Shown here: positions 1 through 8,390 of the stretch, one piece after another | Layout: each line of letters begins with the position of its first letter | Position numbering within the stretch: position 1 is the first letter of the stretch | DNA from: Pelagihabitans sp963760375 | GTDB taxonomy: Bacteria > Bacteroidota > Bacteroidia > Flavobacteriales > Flavobacteriaceae | Direction of reading: 5' to 3' | Assembly: GCA_963760375.1 (NCBI GenBank) | Contig: CAVXCS010000005.1 | Location: 620,001 to 684,000, forward strand | Length of the DNA stretch: 64,000 nucleotides | The notes under the pieces: model-generated | Told to the model about the DNA's origin: nothing | Database searches by the model: none | Seen by the model: only the letters and a program-made list of their open reading frames with translations | Position numbers and translations under genes: made by a program

Positions 1-1
1 A

Positions 2-367
2 GAAGTCTTGGAGGTACTTGTTAAAAAATATAGACTGATCGTTCTGACCAAGGGCGATCTGTTGGATCAAGAACGCAAATTGGAACGCTCAAGCTTATCG
101 GAATATTTTCACCATGTTGAAGTATTGAGCGATAAAAAGGAAACCAACTACAAGAATCTTTTGGATCATTTGGAGATCGACGTAAAGGAGTTCTTGATGA
201 TAGGGAATTCCCTACGATCCGATGTGCTGCCGATCCTCAACATTGGTGCACAAGCGGTTCATGTTCCGTTTCACACCACCTGGAAACATGAACTTACTTC
301 AGAGGTCGATGGGAACCATCGATATTTGACATTAAATGGGCTAAAACAGGTGCTCGACTACTTGTAA
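2..367 (+). CDS. HAD-superfamily hydrolase, C-terminal part
   Basis: Only the C-terminal ~120 residues are present; the gene begins before the window. The fragment shows the late HAD motifs: a Leu-Thr-Lys-Gly motif II/III region near its start and an IGNSLRSDV stretch matching the metal-binding motif IV (usually GDSxxxD). HAD enzymes of this type are mostly small-molecule phosphatases, and the substrate cannot be read from this part. It ends eight bases before the ATG of the KdnB-like gene, so the two are probably co-transcribed. A sugar-phosphate or nucleotide phosphatase is possible but not shown. Confidence 0.75.
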   Translation, partial: EVLEVLVKKYRLIVLTKGDLLDQERKLERSSLSEYFHHVEVLSDKKETNYKNLLDHLEIDVKEFLMIGNSLRSDVLPILNIGAQAVHVPFHTTWKHELTSEVDGNHRYLTLNGLKQVLDYL

Positions 368-375
368 TCTTGATT

Positions 376-1503
376 ATGGAAATTAAAAAAGTAATACGAT
401 TGAAAGAAAACACAAAAGCGAAAATCACCAGGTACAAGAATTTTCCAATGGTTCCCCGGGTGATTTATGGTCAGGGCAGTTTCGACCAACTGGGGGAACT
501 GCTGATGCCCATACGCAAAAATGCCGATGCGCCCTGTATCTTCCTTGTCGATGACATATTTGAAGAGGCTCCCCTAGCCAAGCGGATACCTTTGATTTTC
601 AACGACCAGATCATTTTTATTTCTGCAGCGGAAGAACCTAAGACCGTTCAAGTGGATGCGTTGGTTGCCAAAATAAAAAACAGTTTTAGCGAACCACCTT
701 CGGCGATCATCGGAATTGGTGGAGGTACCTTGCTCGACCTGTCAAAGGCGGTTGCCATTATGTTGACCAATAAGGGCAGTGCCTGTGAATACCAAGGTTG
801 GGACTTGGTACGGCAAGCGGCGATATATCACTTGGGTATCCCCACCATCAGTGGAACAGGGGCTGAAGTTTCCCGTACAACGGTGCTTATGGGGCCTGAC
901 AAGAAATTGGGCATCAATTCCGACTATACCGTTTTTGACCAGGTACTGCTCGATCCAGACCTGACACAAGGGGTAAGTAAGGAACAATGGTTTTATACGG
1001 GAATGGACTGTTTCATTCACTGTATCGAATCGTTGGAGGGTACGTACCTCAATGCCTTTAGCCAAACCTATGGGGAAAAGGCCTTGGATTTGTGTAAAGA
1101 AGTATTTCTGCAGGAGCTGTCCCCATTGGATTCCCGAGAGAAATTGATGATGGCCTCATGGCATGGCGGGATGAGCATTGCCTATTCCCAAGTAGGGGTG
1201 GCCCATGCCTTAAGCTATGGCCTCTCCTATTTATTGGGCATAAAACATGGTATCGGCAATTGTTTGGTGTTCCAGCATTTACAGGAGTTCTATCCTGAGG
1301 GCGTTGCATTGTTCAATAAAATGCGGCAACGACATGATATTGTGCTTCCCCAAGGTATTTGTGCCGATCTTTCCGACAGTGATTTTGATATCATGATCAA
1401 AGTTTCCCTTGGCATGGAACCACTATGGGAAAACGCCCTGGGCAAAAGTTGGAGAACCACTGTGACCCCTCAGAAATTAAAGGCTATTTACCAAAAGATT
1501 TAG
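376..1503 (+). CDS. kdnB: Iron-containing alcohol dehydrogenase, KdnB-like (Kdo 8-oxidase)
   Basis: A 375-residue group III metal-dependent alcohol dehydrogenase. The nucleotide-binding motif GIGGGTLLD lies at residues ~113-121. Metal-ligand regions follow: GMDCFIHCIE, then GVAHALSYGL and a later KHGIGN. The overall sequence is closest to what I know of KdnB, which oxidises C8 of Kdo so that the aminotransferase KdnA can make 8-amino-Kdo for lipid A/LPS. I chose the ATG at 376; a TTG at 370 is in frame but would sit almost on the preceding stop. No KdnA-type PLP aminotransferase is visible downstream; it could lie before the window. The Fe-ADH assignment is firm; the Kdo substrate is inference. 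Confidence 0.75.
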   Translation: MEIKKVIRLKENTKAKITRYKNFPMVPRVIYGQGSFDQLGELLMPIRKNADAPCIFLVDDIFEEAPLAKRIPLIFNDQIIFISAAEEPKTVQVDALVAKIKNSFSEPPSAIIGIGGGTLLDLSKAVAIMLTNKGSACEYQGWDLVRQAAIYHLGIPTISGTGAEVSRTTVLMGPDKKLGINSDYTVFDQVLLDPDLTQGVSKEQWFYTGMDCFIHCIESLEGTYLNAFSQTYGEKALDLCKEVFLQELSPLDSREKLMMASWHGGMSIAYSQVGVAHALSYGLSYLLGIKHGIGNCLVFQHLQEFYPEGVALFNKMRQRHDIVLPQGICADLSDSDFDIMIKVSLGMEPLWENALGKSWRTTVTPQKLKAIYQKI

Positions 1504-1573
1504 GATATGGCATAATACGATGCCAAGCTGGTAACCGATGCGATTCGGCTAGAACCACGGGCTTGTCAACACA

Positions 1574-2137
1574 ATGAACGGTTTTAACGCCAACTGTATG
1601 CAAAAACTTGCGAAGTTCCTCTATTTCAAAATCATGGGATGGACCCTTGAAGGTGACCTTCCCAGACAGCTGAAAAAGTATGTCATCATTGTTGTTCCCC
1701 ACACCAGTTGGTTCGATTTCTTTTTGGGGCTCCTGATCAGGGCGGTCTTGCAGGAACAAATTAATTTTATTGGAAAAAAGAGCCTGTTCGCCCCTCCTTT
1801 TGGGTGGTTTTTCCGATGGATGGGAGGGGCCCCTATCGATCGTAGCAAAAGCAGCGATACGGTCAGTGCCACCGCCAAAATATTTGAAACCAGGCAGGAA
1901 TTCAGATTGGCCCTGTCGCCTGAAGGAACCCGTAAAAAGGTGAAGCAATGGAAAACGGGATTTTACTATATTTCCAAGGCAGCAAAGGTGCCCATAGTAC
2001 TGGTGGCCTTCGATTATGGCGCCAAGCGTATAAAAATTTCAGAGCCCCGGGTTCCCACCGAAAACATGGAAGACGATTTCAAGAGCTATCGGTTATTCTT
2101 CAAAGGGGTGGTCGGTAAAATCCCGGAATACACTTAA
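1574..2137 (+). CDS. PlsC-like 1-acylglycerol-3-phosphate acyltransferase family protein
   Basis: A 187-residue protein with the two diagnostic acyltransferase blocks: HTSWFD (H43...D48, the HX4D catalytic motif) and SPEGTR at residues ~115-120. Family members transfer acyl groups to lysophospholipids, or to other lipids such as ornithine lipids, at the inner membrane. It is short for PlsC, close to the compact glycerol acyltransferases of Bacteroidota. It follows the KdnB-like gene by 70 bp on the same strand, so a joint envelope-lipid role is plausible. Its stop codon overlaps the stop of the convergent lipoprotein gene by two bases. Confidence 0.85.
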   Translation: MNGFNANCMQKLAKFLYFKIMGWTLEGDLPRQLKKYVIIVVPHTSWFDFFLGLLIRAVLQEQINFIGKKSLFAPPFGWFFRWMGGAPIDRSKSSDTVSATAKIFETRQEFRLALSPEGTRKKVKQWKTGFYYISKAAKVPIVLVAFDYGAKRIKISEPRVPTENMEDDFKSYRLFFKGVVGKIPEYT

Positions 2138-2634
2138 ACCCTAACAAATTCAAAACCTATTCTGGCCGATTCGGCCCTTCCGTCATTATCAAAATCATAT
2201 TCTCCGGTTTCAGCGCCCCCATTGATTTGGAACGTGGTGGAAGTAAGTGTTGCGCCATAGGTATCCCAATCCCCTGGATAATCATCCCATTCAATGGCGA
2301 AATAATAATCTCCTTCCCATTTTTCCCAAGACATATCCCCACTAACGGTATATGCTGCGCGATCTGCCGGATTAATGGTCAGAACAAATCTGCCGGTACT
2401 TTGGACGGTTAAGGTTGAAGAACCCCCATCGTCGATGATATCAACAAAAATATCGTTGTCACTGTCGCTTACAAAAAATGCAGCGGTAGCCCCCCAATTA
2501 CCCGCCAATTCACTGATTTTAAAAGGCCCTCCTTCTTTGACCAAAGCATCCGTTTCATCCTTTGAGCAGGAAAACAGTAAAAATGCGAATACCGGTGCGA
2601 ATAAAAATAATTTACCTAGTGTTTTCATAATCAT
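2134..2634 (-). CDS. Predicted lipoprotein, lipocalin-like size
   Basis: A 166-residue protein with a lipoprotein signal: a hydrophobic stretch ending LLFSC followed by SKDETD, so the mature protein starts at the Cys near residue 23 and is probably outer-membrane or periplasm facing. The rest is rich in Gly, Asp and aromatic residues in a beta-strand-like pattern and contains acidic stretches. I recognise no enzymatic motif. Two in-frame ATGs (2634 and 2628) are equally good starts. It is convergent with the acyltransferase gene. Confidence 0.7.
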   Translation of the reverse strand: MIMKTLGKLFLFAPVFAFLLFSCSKDETDALVKEGGPFKISELAGNWGATAAFFVSDSDNDIFVDIIDDGGSSTLTVQSTGRFVLTINPADRAAYTVSGDMSWEKWEGDYYFAIEWDDYPGDWDTYGATLTSTTFQINGGAETGEYDFDNDGRAESARIGFEFVRV

Positions 2635-2745
2635 GCAGTTTTTTGATTCATTAATGGACTGAAACAGTCTTCAATCCAGAAAATAATCAGCAAGTGCCTG
2701 TTATGAAATGATTTGGATCATTTTGCAAGTTTCGGAGATAAAAAA

Positions 2746-3456
2746 TCACTCCTGCATGGTATGGTATACGTTCTGGACATCATCGTCCTCTTCGATTTTT
2801 TCCAATAGTTTTTCCACATCGGCCGCCTCCTCTTCGGAAAGTGCCTTGGTGACTTGGGGAATGCGTTCAAAACCGGAGGAAAGTATTTCGATTTCACGAT
2901 TTTCAAGTTCTTTCTGAATGGCGCCATAACTTTCAAAGGGGCCATAGATCAGGATACCATCATCGTCCACGAACACCTCTTCGGCCCCAAAATCGATCAG
3001 TTCGAGTTCCAGCTCCTCCGGATCGATCCCTTCTGCCGGAATCCTAAAGTTACAGGTATGGTCGAACATGAACTCCACAGATCCCGAAGTGCCCAAATTG
3101 CCATTGCATTTGTTGAAATAACTTCTGATATTGGCTACCGTTCTGGTATTGTTATCGGTTGCGGTTTCGATCAATATGGCGATGCCATGCGGCGCATAAC
3201 CCTCGAAAAGCACCTCTTTGAAGTCGCCCAAACTTTTGTCCGAGGCCCTTTTAATGGCACGCTCCACATTATCTTTAGGCATGTTCACCGCTTTGGCATT
3301 CTGAATGACCGCGCGCAAACGGGCATTGGAACTCGGATCCGGACCCCCTTCCTTGACCGCCATTACGATATCTTTACCAATACGAGTGAAAGCTTTGGAC
3401 ATAGCCGACCATCGCTTCATTTTACGCGCTTTCCTAAATTCGAATGCTCTTCCCAT
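2746..3456 (-). CDS. yebC: YebC/PmpR family protein (transcriptional or translational regulator)
   Basis: A 236-residue full-length YebC-family protein. It has the typical N-terminus (MGRAFEFRKARK, then a WSAMSKAF block), the NARLRAVIQNAKAVNMPKDN motif region around residues 43-62 and an acidic C-terminal domain. Family members have been described as DNA-binding regulators (PmpR) and, more recently, as ribosome-associated factors that relieve stalling at proline runs. It ends the minus-strand run that starts with the threonine genes, a neighbourhood common in flavobacteria. Confidence 0.95.
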   Translation of the reverse strand: MGRAFEFRKARKMKRWSAMSKAFTRIGKDIVMAVKEGGPDPSSNARLRAVIQNAKAVNMPKDNVERAIKRASDKSLGDFKEVLFEGYAPHGIAILIETATDNNTRTVANIRSYFNKCNGNLGTSGSVEFMFDHTCNFRIPAEGIDPEELELELIDFGAEEVFVDDDGILIYGPFESYGAIQKELENREIEILSSGFERIPQVTKALSEEEAADVEKLLEKIEEDDDVQNVYHTMQE

Positions 3457-3587
3457 GAACTGATTCTACAACAAATTGAACTTCCGCAAATTTAAAGATA
3501 AAAAACCCCAATAACCAAGTCGCAAACAGTTCGCATGTCGTTGCACTTTTTCGATACAACTATTACCGCCGGCCCCGGTGTATCAAG

Positions 3588-3875
3588 CTATTCCGCCTCG
3601 ATTATTTTTTCGATGGTCTTCGCCAGCTTAAAATCTTTTTCGGTCACTCCGGAAGCATCGTGGGTATTGAGCCGTATGTTCAAGGAATTGTACACGTTGC
3701 TCCAATCTGGATGGTGGTTTTGTGCCTCGCATTCAAAAGCGATGCGGGTCATGGTGGTGAAGGCTTCCTTGAAATTCGAAAATTGGAAAGAGGTCTCGAT
3801 CGCACCGTCGACATATTCCCACCCCTCCATTGATTTGAGCCTTTCTTCGATTTCTACAATAGATAGTTTTTCCAT
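3588..3875 (-). CDS. phhB: Pterin-4a-carbinolamine dehydratase
   Basis: A 95-residue protein matching the family's usual length. It carries the signature EAQNHHPDWSNVYN, with the active-site His pair, and the downstream THDASGVTEKDF block. The enzyme dehydrates 4a-hydroxytetrahydropterin to recycle the cofactor of aromatic amino acid hydroxylases. No such hydroxylase is in the window. It sits between the sugar-nucleotide reductase and yebC on the same strand. Confidence 0.95.
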   Translation of the reverse strand: MEKLSIVEIEERLKSMEGWEYVDGAIETSFQFSNFKEAFTTMTRIAFECEAQNHHPDWSNVYNSLNIRLNTHDASGVTEKDFKLAKTIEKIIEAE

Positions 3876-3943
3876 GGATAATTGATTTTGATAAAGTTAA
3901 TCAAACTGAGCGATGGGATACAAAAAAACGCGATAAACCCGGC

Positions 3944-4771
3944 TCAATTGAGAATGTGCTGGTCAATGATTTCCTGATAGCTTACCTGAAGGTTTTTTGG
4001 CAGCTTGTTTTCTTTGGACAAAACCGCCATATAACGTTCTTCATTGGTAGTGTACACTCTTTTATAGATAGGGCTGAAGTTCCCGATGCGCTCCATTACT
4101 TCCTTGATAAAATCATCATGGTGTACCAAATCGTAGCTGCCCAGATGATAGATGCCGCTTTTGTTCCGATTGATGAGGTAATGTACTTGCTGGGTGAACT
4201 TGTCATCATTGGTCACGTTCAGCACCAGATTGGGAAACACCTCTATGGGCTGATTCTGTTGCACATTGCTTTTGATTTCCTTGATTCGGGGAGATTGGTT
4301 CCCGAAAACCATCGGCAGCCTTAAAATGCCCATTTTCTTCTTCGGCAGCCTTAGCAACATATTTTCGATCTTTATTTTCAACCGTCCGTAGATGCTTTCC
4401 GAAAGCGTTTTGTCGAATTCATAGGAGGGGTATTTGCTATAGGCATCAAAAACGTTTGCGGAGGAGAGAAAGTAGATCCTGCAATCGTTCTCCCATACAT
4501 ACTCCACGATGTGCTGGTGTGCCTGTATCTGGGCGGCAAAATTTCCCCTTAATGCGGAGATGATGATTTGAGGCCGTACTTTTTCCAGCAGTTGGAAAAT
4601 ATCGTCTTCCGCCATATCGTAACGAAAAAACTGTTGGTTATCGCTGAACCCCTTTGCGGCCGAAAAGTAGGTGCCGTAGGTGTCATAGTATGCGCGAAGT
4701 TCTTTATAAAGGGCATTTCCCAAAAATCCGCTTCCTCCTAAAATCAATATTTTTTTAGATCCTTCAAGCAC
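3944..4771 (-). CDS. NAD-dependent sugar-nucleotide reductase/epimerase (RmlD-like SDR)
   Basis: A 275-residue extended short-chain dehydrogenase. The Rossmann motif GGSGFLG is at residues 12-18, followed by FLSSANVFD and then a catalytic-type segment with YGRLKIKIE (YxxxK). It resembles dTDP-4-dehydrorhamnose reductases and related sugar-nucleotide enzymes, but no other dTDP-rhamnose genes are nearby, so the substrate is unknown. It lies 26 bp after gcvT on the same strand and is probably co-transcribed with it. Confidence 0.8.
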   Translation of the reverse strand: MLEGSKKILILGGSGFLGNALYKELRAYYDTYGTYFSAAKGFSDNQQFFRYDMAEDDIFQLLEKVRPQIIISALRGNFAAQIQAHQHIVEYVWENDCRIYFLSSANVFDAYSKYPSYEFDKTLSESIYGRLKIKIENMLLRLPKKKMGILRLPMVFGNQSPRIKEIKSNVQQNQPIEVFPNLVLNVTNDDKFTQQVHYLINRNKSGIYHLGSYDLVHHDDFIKEVMERIGNFSPIYKRVYTTNEERYMAVLSKENKLPKNLQVSYQEIIDQHILN

Positions 4772-4797
4772 CGCTCATTTCTTTAGTTATAGGTGGT

Positions 4798-5883
4798 TCA
4801 GCCTTTGTAAAAAGGCAATTTTACCACTAGCGCAGGCACCGAATTTTTCCTGATCTGAATCCCTATCCTACTTCCCATTCCTGCAAATTCGACAGGAACA
4901 TACCCAAGCCCGATGCCTTTGCCCAAGCTGGGTGACATGGTGCCTGAAGTAACGACCCCAATCGGGTTGCCCGCACCATCCAGTATTTGATAATCGTGAC
5001 GGGGTATGCCCCTTTCCTCCAGTTCGAAGGCGACCAGCTTCCTTTTGGGTCCCGCTTCCTTTTCCTTGGCCAATGCCTTACTGTTCACAAAATCTTTGGT
5101 AAATTTCGTGATCCATCCAAGTCCGGCTTCGATAGGAGACGTTTCATCATTGATATCATTGCCATAGAGACAGTATCCCATCTCCAAGCGCAAGGTATCG
5201 CGGGCAGCGAGGCCAATGGGCTTGATGCCGAAATCTGCTCCGGCTTCAAAGACCTTGTCCCATATTTGTTGGACTTCCCCATTTTTGCAATAAATTTCAA
5301 ACCCGCCGGAACCGGTATATCCCGTGGCGGATATGATGACATGATCGACGCCTGCAAAATCGGCGACCACAAAATGGTAGAAGCCGATGCCCGAAAGATC
5401 GACCGAGGTCAACTTTTGCATGGCTTCCACCGCTTTTGGCCCTTGGATGGCCAGAAGGGAATATTGCTCCGAAATGTTGCGCATCTCTGCACCGTAATCG
5501 GCATTATACTTGGAAACGTGGTCCCAATCTTTCTCAATATTCGATGCATTGACGACCAATAAATATTGTTCCTCCTTGATTCGGTATACGATCAGATCAT
5601 CAACAATCCCACCTGTTTCGTTGGGCAGGCAACTGTATTGTGCCCTTCCGATCGTGAGTTTGGACGCGTCGTTGGAAGTTACTTTTTGGATGAGGTCGAG
5701 CGCCCTTGGGCCAGAAATCAAAAACTCTCCCATATGGGAGACATCAAAAACGCCAACCCCTTTTCGAACGGTTTCATGTTCCGCGTTCACGCCTTCATAG
5801 GAAACCGGCATGTTATAACCGGCGAAGGGAACCATTTTGGCACCCAAAGCTTCATGGGTTTTGGTAAGGGCTGTATTTTTCAT
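4798..5883 (-). CDS. gcvT: Aminomethyltransferase, glycine cleavage system T protein
   Basis: A 361-residue protein, the normal GcvT length. Recognisable family blocks include GVFDVSHMGEF, DDLIVYR, IQGPKA, SATGYTGSGGFEIY, the LAARDTLRLEMGYCLYGNDI block of the folate domain, and GVVTSGTMSPSLGKGIG near the C-terminus. It transfers the aminomethyl carbon from lipoyl-GcvH to tetrahydrofolate, giving 5,10-methylene-THF and ammonia. It lies 110 bp downstream of thrC on the same strand, linking threonine/glycine metabolism. GcvH and GcvP are not in this window. Confidence 0.97.
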   Translation of the reverse strand: MKNTALTKTHEALGAKMVPFAGYNMPVSYEGVNAEHETVRKGVGVFDVSHMGEFLISGPRALDLIQKVTSNDASKLTIGRAQYSCLPNETGGIVDDLIVYRIKEEQYLLVVNASNIEKDWDHVSKYNADYGAEMRNISEQYSLLAIQGPKAVEAMQKLTSVDLSGIGFYHFVVADFAGVDHVIISATGYTGSGGFEIYCKNGEVQQIWDKVFEAGADFGIKPIGLAARDTLRLEMGYCLYGNDINDETSPIEAGLGWITKFTKDFVNSKALAKEKEAGPKRKLVAFELEERGIPRHDYQILDGAGNPIGVVTSGTMSPSLGKGIGLGYVPVEFAGMGSRIGIQIRKNSVPALVVKLPFYKG

Positions 5884-5993
5884 TGTTTGATCAAATTTGC
5901 TGGCAAAGCTATTGAATTATCCAGCCAATGGAGCACCCGATCAACTGATGTTTTACACAAATTGGTGTTAATTGCCTATGTCTTGCACCCAGA

Positions 5994-7289
5994 CTAGCGG
6001 CTGAGCAGGAACGTTTTCAGTTCTTGATAGGTGCTTATTTTAACCGATTTCTTTTTCTTATGGAGCACCTTTTCGATCTGGGGAGGAATATCCAATCGGA
6101 TGCCAAGGGTGCCTTCCACCACTTCCAAAAATTTCACGGGATGGGCGGTCTCCAGGAATATGCCATAGATTTCGTGATGGTCTGCCAGATAGGCCTTCAA
6201 TCCCAAATATCCGACAGCCCCATGCGGATCGGCAATATATCCCGATTGTTGATGGATTTTCCCAATCGCTTCTTTGGTTTCTTCATCGGTGAAGGAAAAG
6301 GAGGAAAGACTTTTGGAGAGTCTTGCCAAATCATTCCCGTACAAATTTCTGATTCGCACAAAATTGCTGGGATCACCCACGTCCATAGCATTGCTGATGG
6401 TCGGGCTGGAGGGTTTGGGGCTGTAAAGACCCGTTTTCATAAATTGGGGAACCGTGTCGTTGATATTGGTGGCCGCAATAAAATGTTTTACGGGCATTCC
6501 CAACCGTTGGGCGACCATACCCGCGCAAATATTGCCAAAATTGCCACTGGGTACCGAAAAAACGATTTCTTTTCCCTTTTTTTTCGCCTGTTGGTAGGCA
6601 AATAGGAAATAGAACATTTGAGGCAGCCAGCGTGCCACGTTAATGGAATTGGCCGAAGTAAGTTGCATCGCATCGAGCAGGTCCGTATCGACAAAGGCGG
6701 CTTTGACCATGCGCTGGCAGTCATCGAAGTTGCCGTTTACCTCCAAGGCAACGACGTTTTGCCCTAAAGTAGTCAGTTGCCTTTCTTGAATATCACTTAC
6801 CTTTCCACTGGGATAAAGGATGACCACCTTAACCCCTTTTACGCCCAAAAACCCGTTGGCCACGGCCCCACCGGTGTCTCCTGAAGTCGCCACCAAAACG
6901 GTGACTTCAGTCGCGCTATGTTGGGAGAAATAGCCAAGGCATTGCGCCATGAAGCGTGCGCCCACATCTTTAAATGCCATGGTAGGACCATGAAACAATT
7001 CCAGTACCGCTATATTTTCTTCGATTTCGATCAAAGGAAACTCAAAATCGAGCACTTCGGCCAAAATCGTTTTTAGGGTTTCTTCGGGAAGGTCTTCCGA
7101 GACAAATTGTGCTATGGCACGATAGGCGATTTCCGTCTTGGGAAGGGTATCGATGCGTTTAAAAAAATCTTCGGGCAGCGCCGTGATTTGTTCCGGGTAA
7201 TAAAGACCGCCGTCGGGGGCGATGCCCCTTATCACCGCTTCTTTGAAGCGCACTTTTTTTGTTTTGTCGTTAAGGCTATAAAACTTCAT
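5994..7289 (-). CDS. thrC: Threonine synthase
   Basis: A 431-residue PLP enzyme with the long N-terminal domain typical of bacterial ThrC. The Schiff-base lysine is in the GPTMAFKDVGARF block; ATSGDTGGAVA and SANSINVARWLPQ are further signatures. It converts O-phosphohomoserine to threonine, the last step of the pathway whose earlier enzymes (thrB, thrA) lie immediately upstream on the same strand in pathway-compatible order. Confidence 0.97.
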   Translation of the reverse strand: MKFYSLNDKTKKVRFKEAVIRGIAPDGGLYYPEQITALPEDFFKRIDTLPKTEIAYRAIAQFVSEDLPEETLKTILAEVLDFEFPLIEIEENIAVLELFHGPTMAFKDVGARFMAQCLGYFSQHSATEVTVLVATSGDTGGAVANGFLGVKGVKVVILYPSGKVSDIQERQLTTLGQNVVALEVNGNFDDCQRMVKAAFVDTDLLDAMQLTSANSINVARWLPQMFYFLFAYQQAKKKGKEIVFSVPSGNFGNICAGMVAQRLGMPVKHFIAATNINDTVPQFMKTGLYSPKPSSPTISNAMDVGDPSNFVRIRNLYGNDLARLSKSLSSFSFTDEETKEAIGKIHQQSGYIADPHGAVGYLGLKAYLADHHEIYGIFLETAHPVKFLEVVEGTLGIRLDIPPQIEKVLHKKKKSVKISTYQELKTFLLSR

Positions 7290-7390
7290 CTTTTCGCTGT
7301 TATCGGCTGCCCGTTAAAAGAGACTATGGTCTTGGGTGCATCTTAAAAGGCCTGTTGTTCATTTCATTTTCGGACAAAAAAACGAACTGC

Positions 7391-8335
7391 CTATACACTA
7401 TTTCCTTCACCGTATGGCCGTACCCCTTCAACGTTCACTTTTGATAGGTGCACGTCATAATCGATGCCTATTTTTCCATAAACTTTTTTCATGGCCTGCG
7501 CAACGTTTGATGCGGTTTCTCTCCCTTTGCTAAAGGCAAATATGGAAGGGCCGGAACCTGAAATGCCACAACCTAGGGCGCCCGCTTTTAGGGCTTCCGA
7601 TTTTACACTGTCGAAACCGGGGATCAACATCGATCGTATGGGCTCTACAATATGGTCTTCCAAACATCGACCGATCAGGGGATAATCCTCGAGAAATAGA
7701 CCGGCGATCAAGCCACCCACATTGCCCCATTGTTTGATGCCCACTTTTAAGGTAATGTTCGTTTTCAATATTTTTCTGGAATCGGAAGTCTTCACTTCGA
7801 TCTGTGGATGGATTACGGTTGCATATAATTCCGGGGGACAATGTATTTCAACAATGTCCAAGGGCTCATAGCTGCGCACCAAAGTAAAGCCCCCATAGAG
7901 GGCAGGGGCCACATTATCGGCATGTGCCACCCCGCTCGCCAGCCGCTCGCCCTCCATCGCAAAAGTAACCAATTGTAATTTTGAAAAAGGCCTTCCCAAA
8001 AGTTCGTTCATGGCCCATACCGCACCTGCCGAACTGGCAGCACTGCTTCCAATGCCGCTTCCCGCTTTGATCTTTTTGTAGATTTCTATCTCAAAACCCC
8101 CATCATAGGCACTTTTCTCCAAAAGTGCCAAGCCTGCTACCCCTGCGACGTTCAATCGGGTGTCCATCGGCAGGTCCTGACCCTCGAGTTTGGTAATGCT
8201 GATGCCCCGTTCCTTGGTTTTTCGCACTACCATTTTATCGCCAATGGTATCAAGGGCTACCCCAAGAACATCGAATCCACAGGAGATGTTGGCAATGGTC
8301 GCCGGGCAAAAAACACTTATTTCTGAATGGTCCAT
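7391..8335 (-). CDS. thrB: Homoserine kinase
   Basis: A GHMP-family kinase of 314 residues from the ATG at 8335. Its phosphate-binding loop GSGIGSSAASSAG and C-terminal ISGSGPSIFAF block are clear. It phosphorylates homoserine for ThrC. The frame is open up to 8422, overlapping the end of thrA, but the 29 extra residues resemble nothing in the family. The start at the MDHSEISVF segment gives the usual N-terminus, 55 bp after thrA. Confidence 0.95.
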   Translation of the reverse strand: MDHSEISVFCPATIANISCGFDVLGVALDTIGDKMVVRKTKERGISITKLEGQDLPMDTRLNVAGVAGLALLEKSAYDGGFEIEIYKKIKAGSGIGSSAASSAGAVWAMNELLGRPFSKLQLVTFAMEGERLASGVAHADNVAPALYGGFTLVRSYEPLDIVEIHCPPELYATVIHPQIEVKTSDSRKILKTNITLKVGIKQWGNVGGLIAGLFLEDYPLIGRCLEDHIVEPIRSMLIPGFDSVKSEALKAGALGCGISGSGPSIFAFSKGRETASNVAQAMKKVYGKIGIDYDVHLSKVNVEGVRPYGEGNSV

Positions 8336-8390
8336 GTTCCGTAACGTATTTTTAAGATCAGGTGCTATGTTCCCAAGCCGTTTGGGATCA

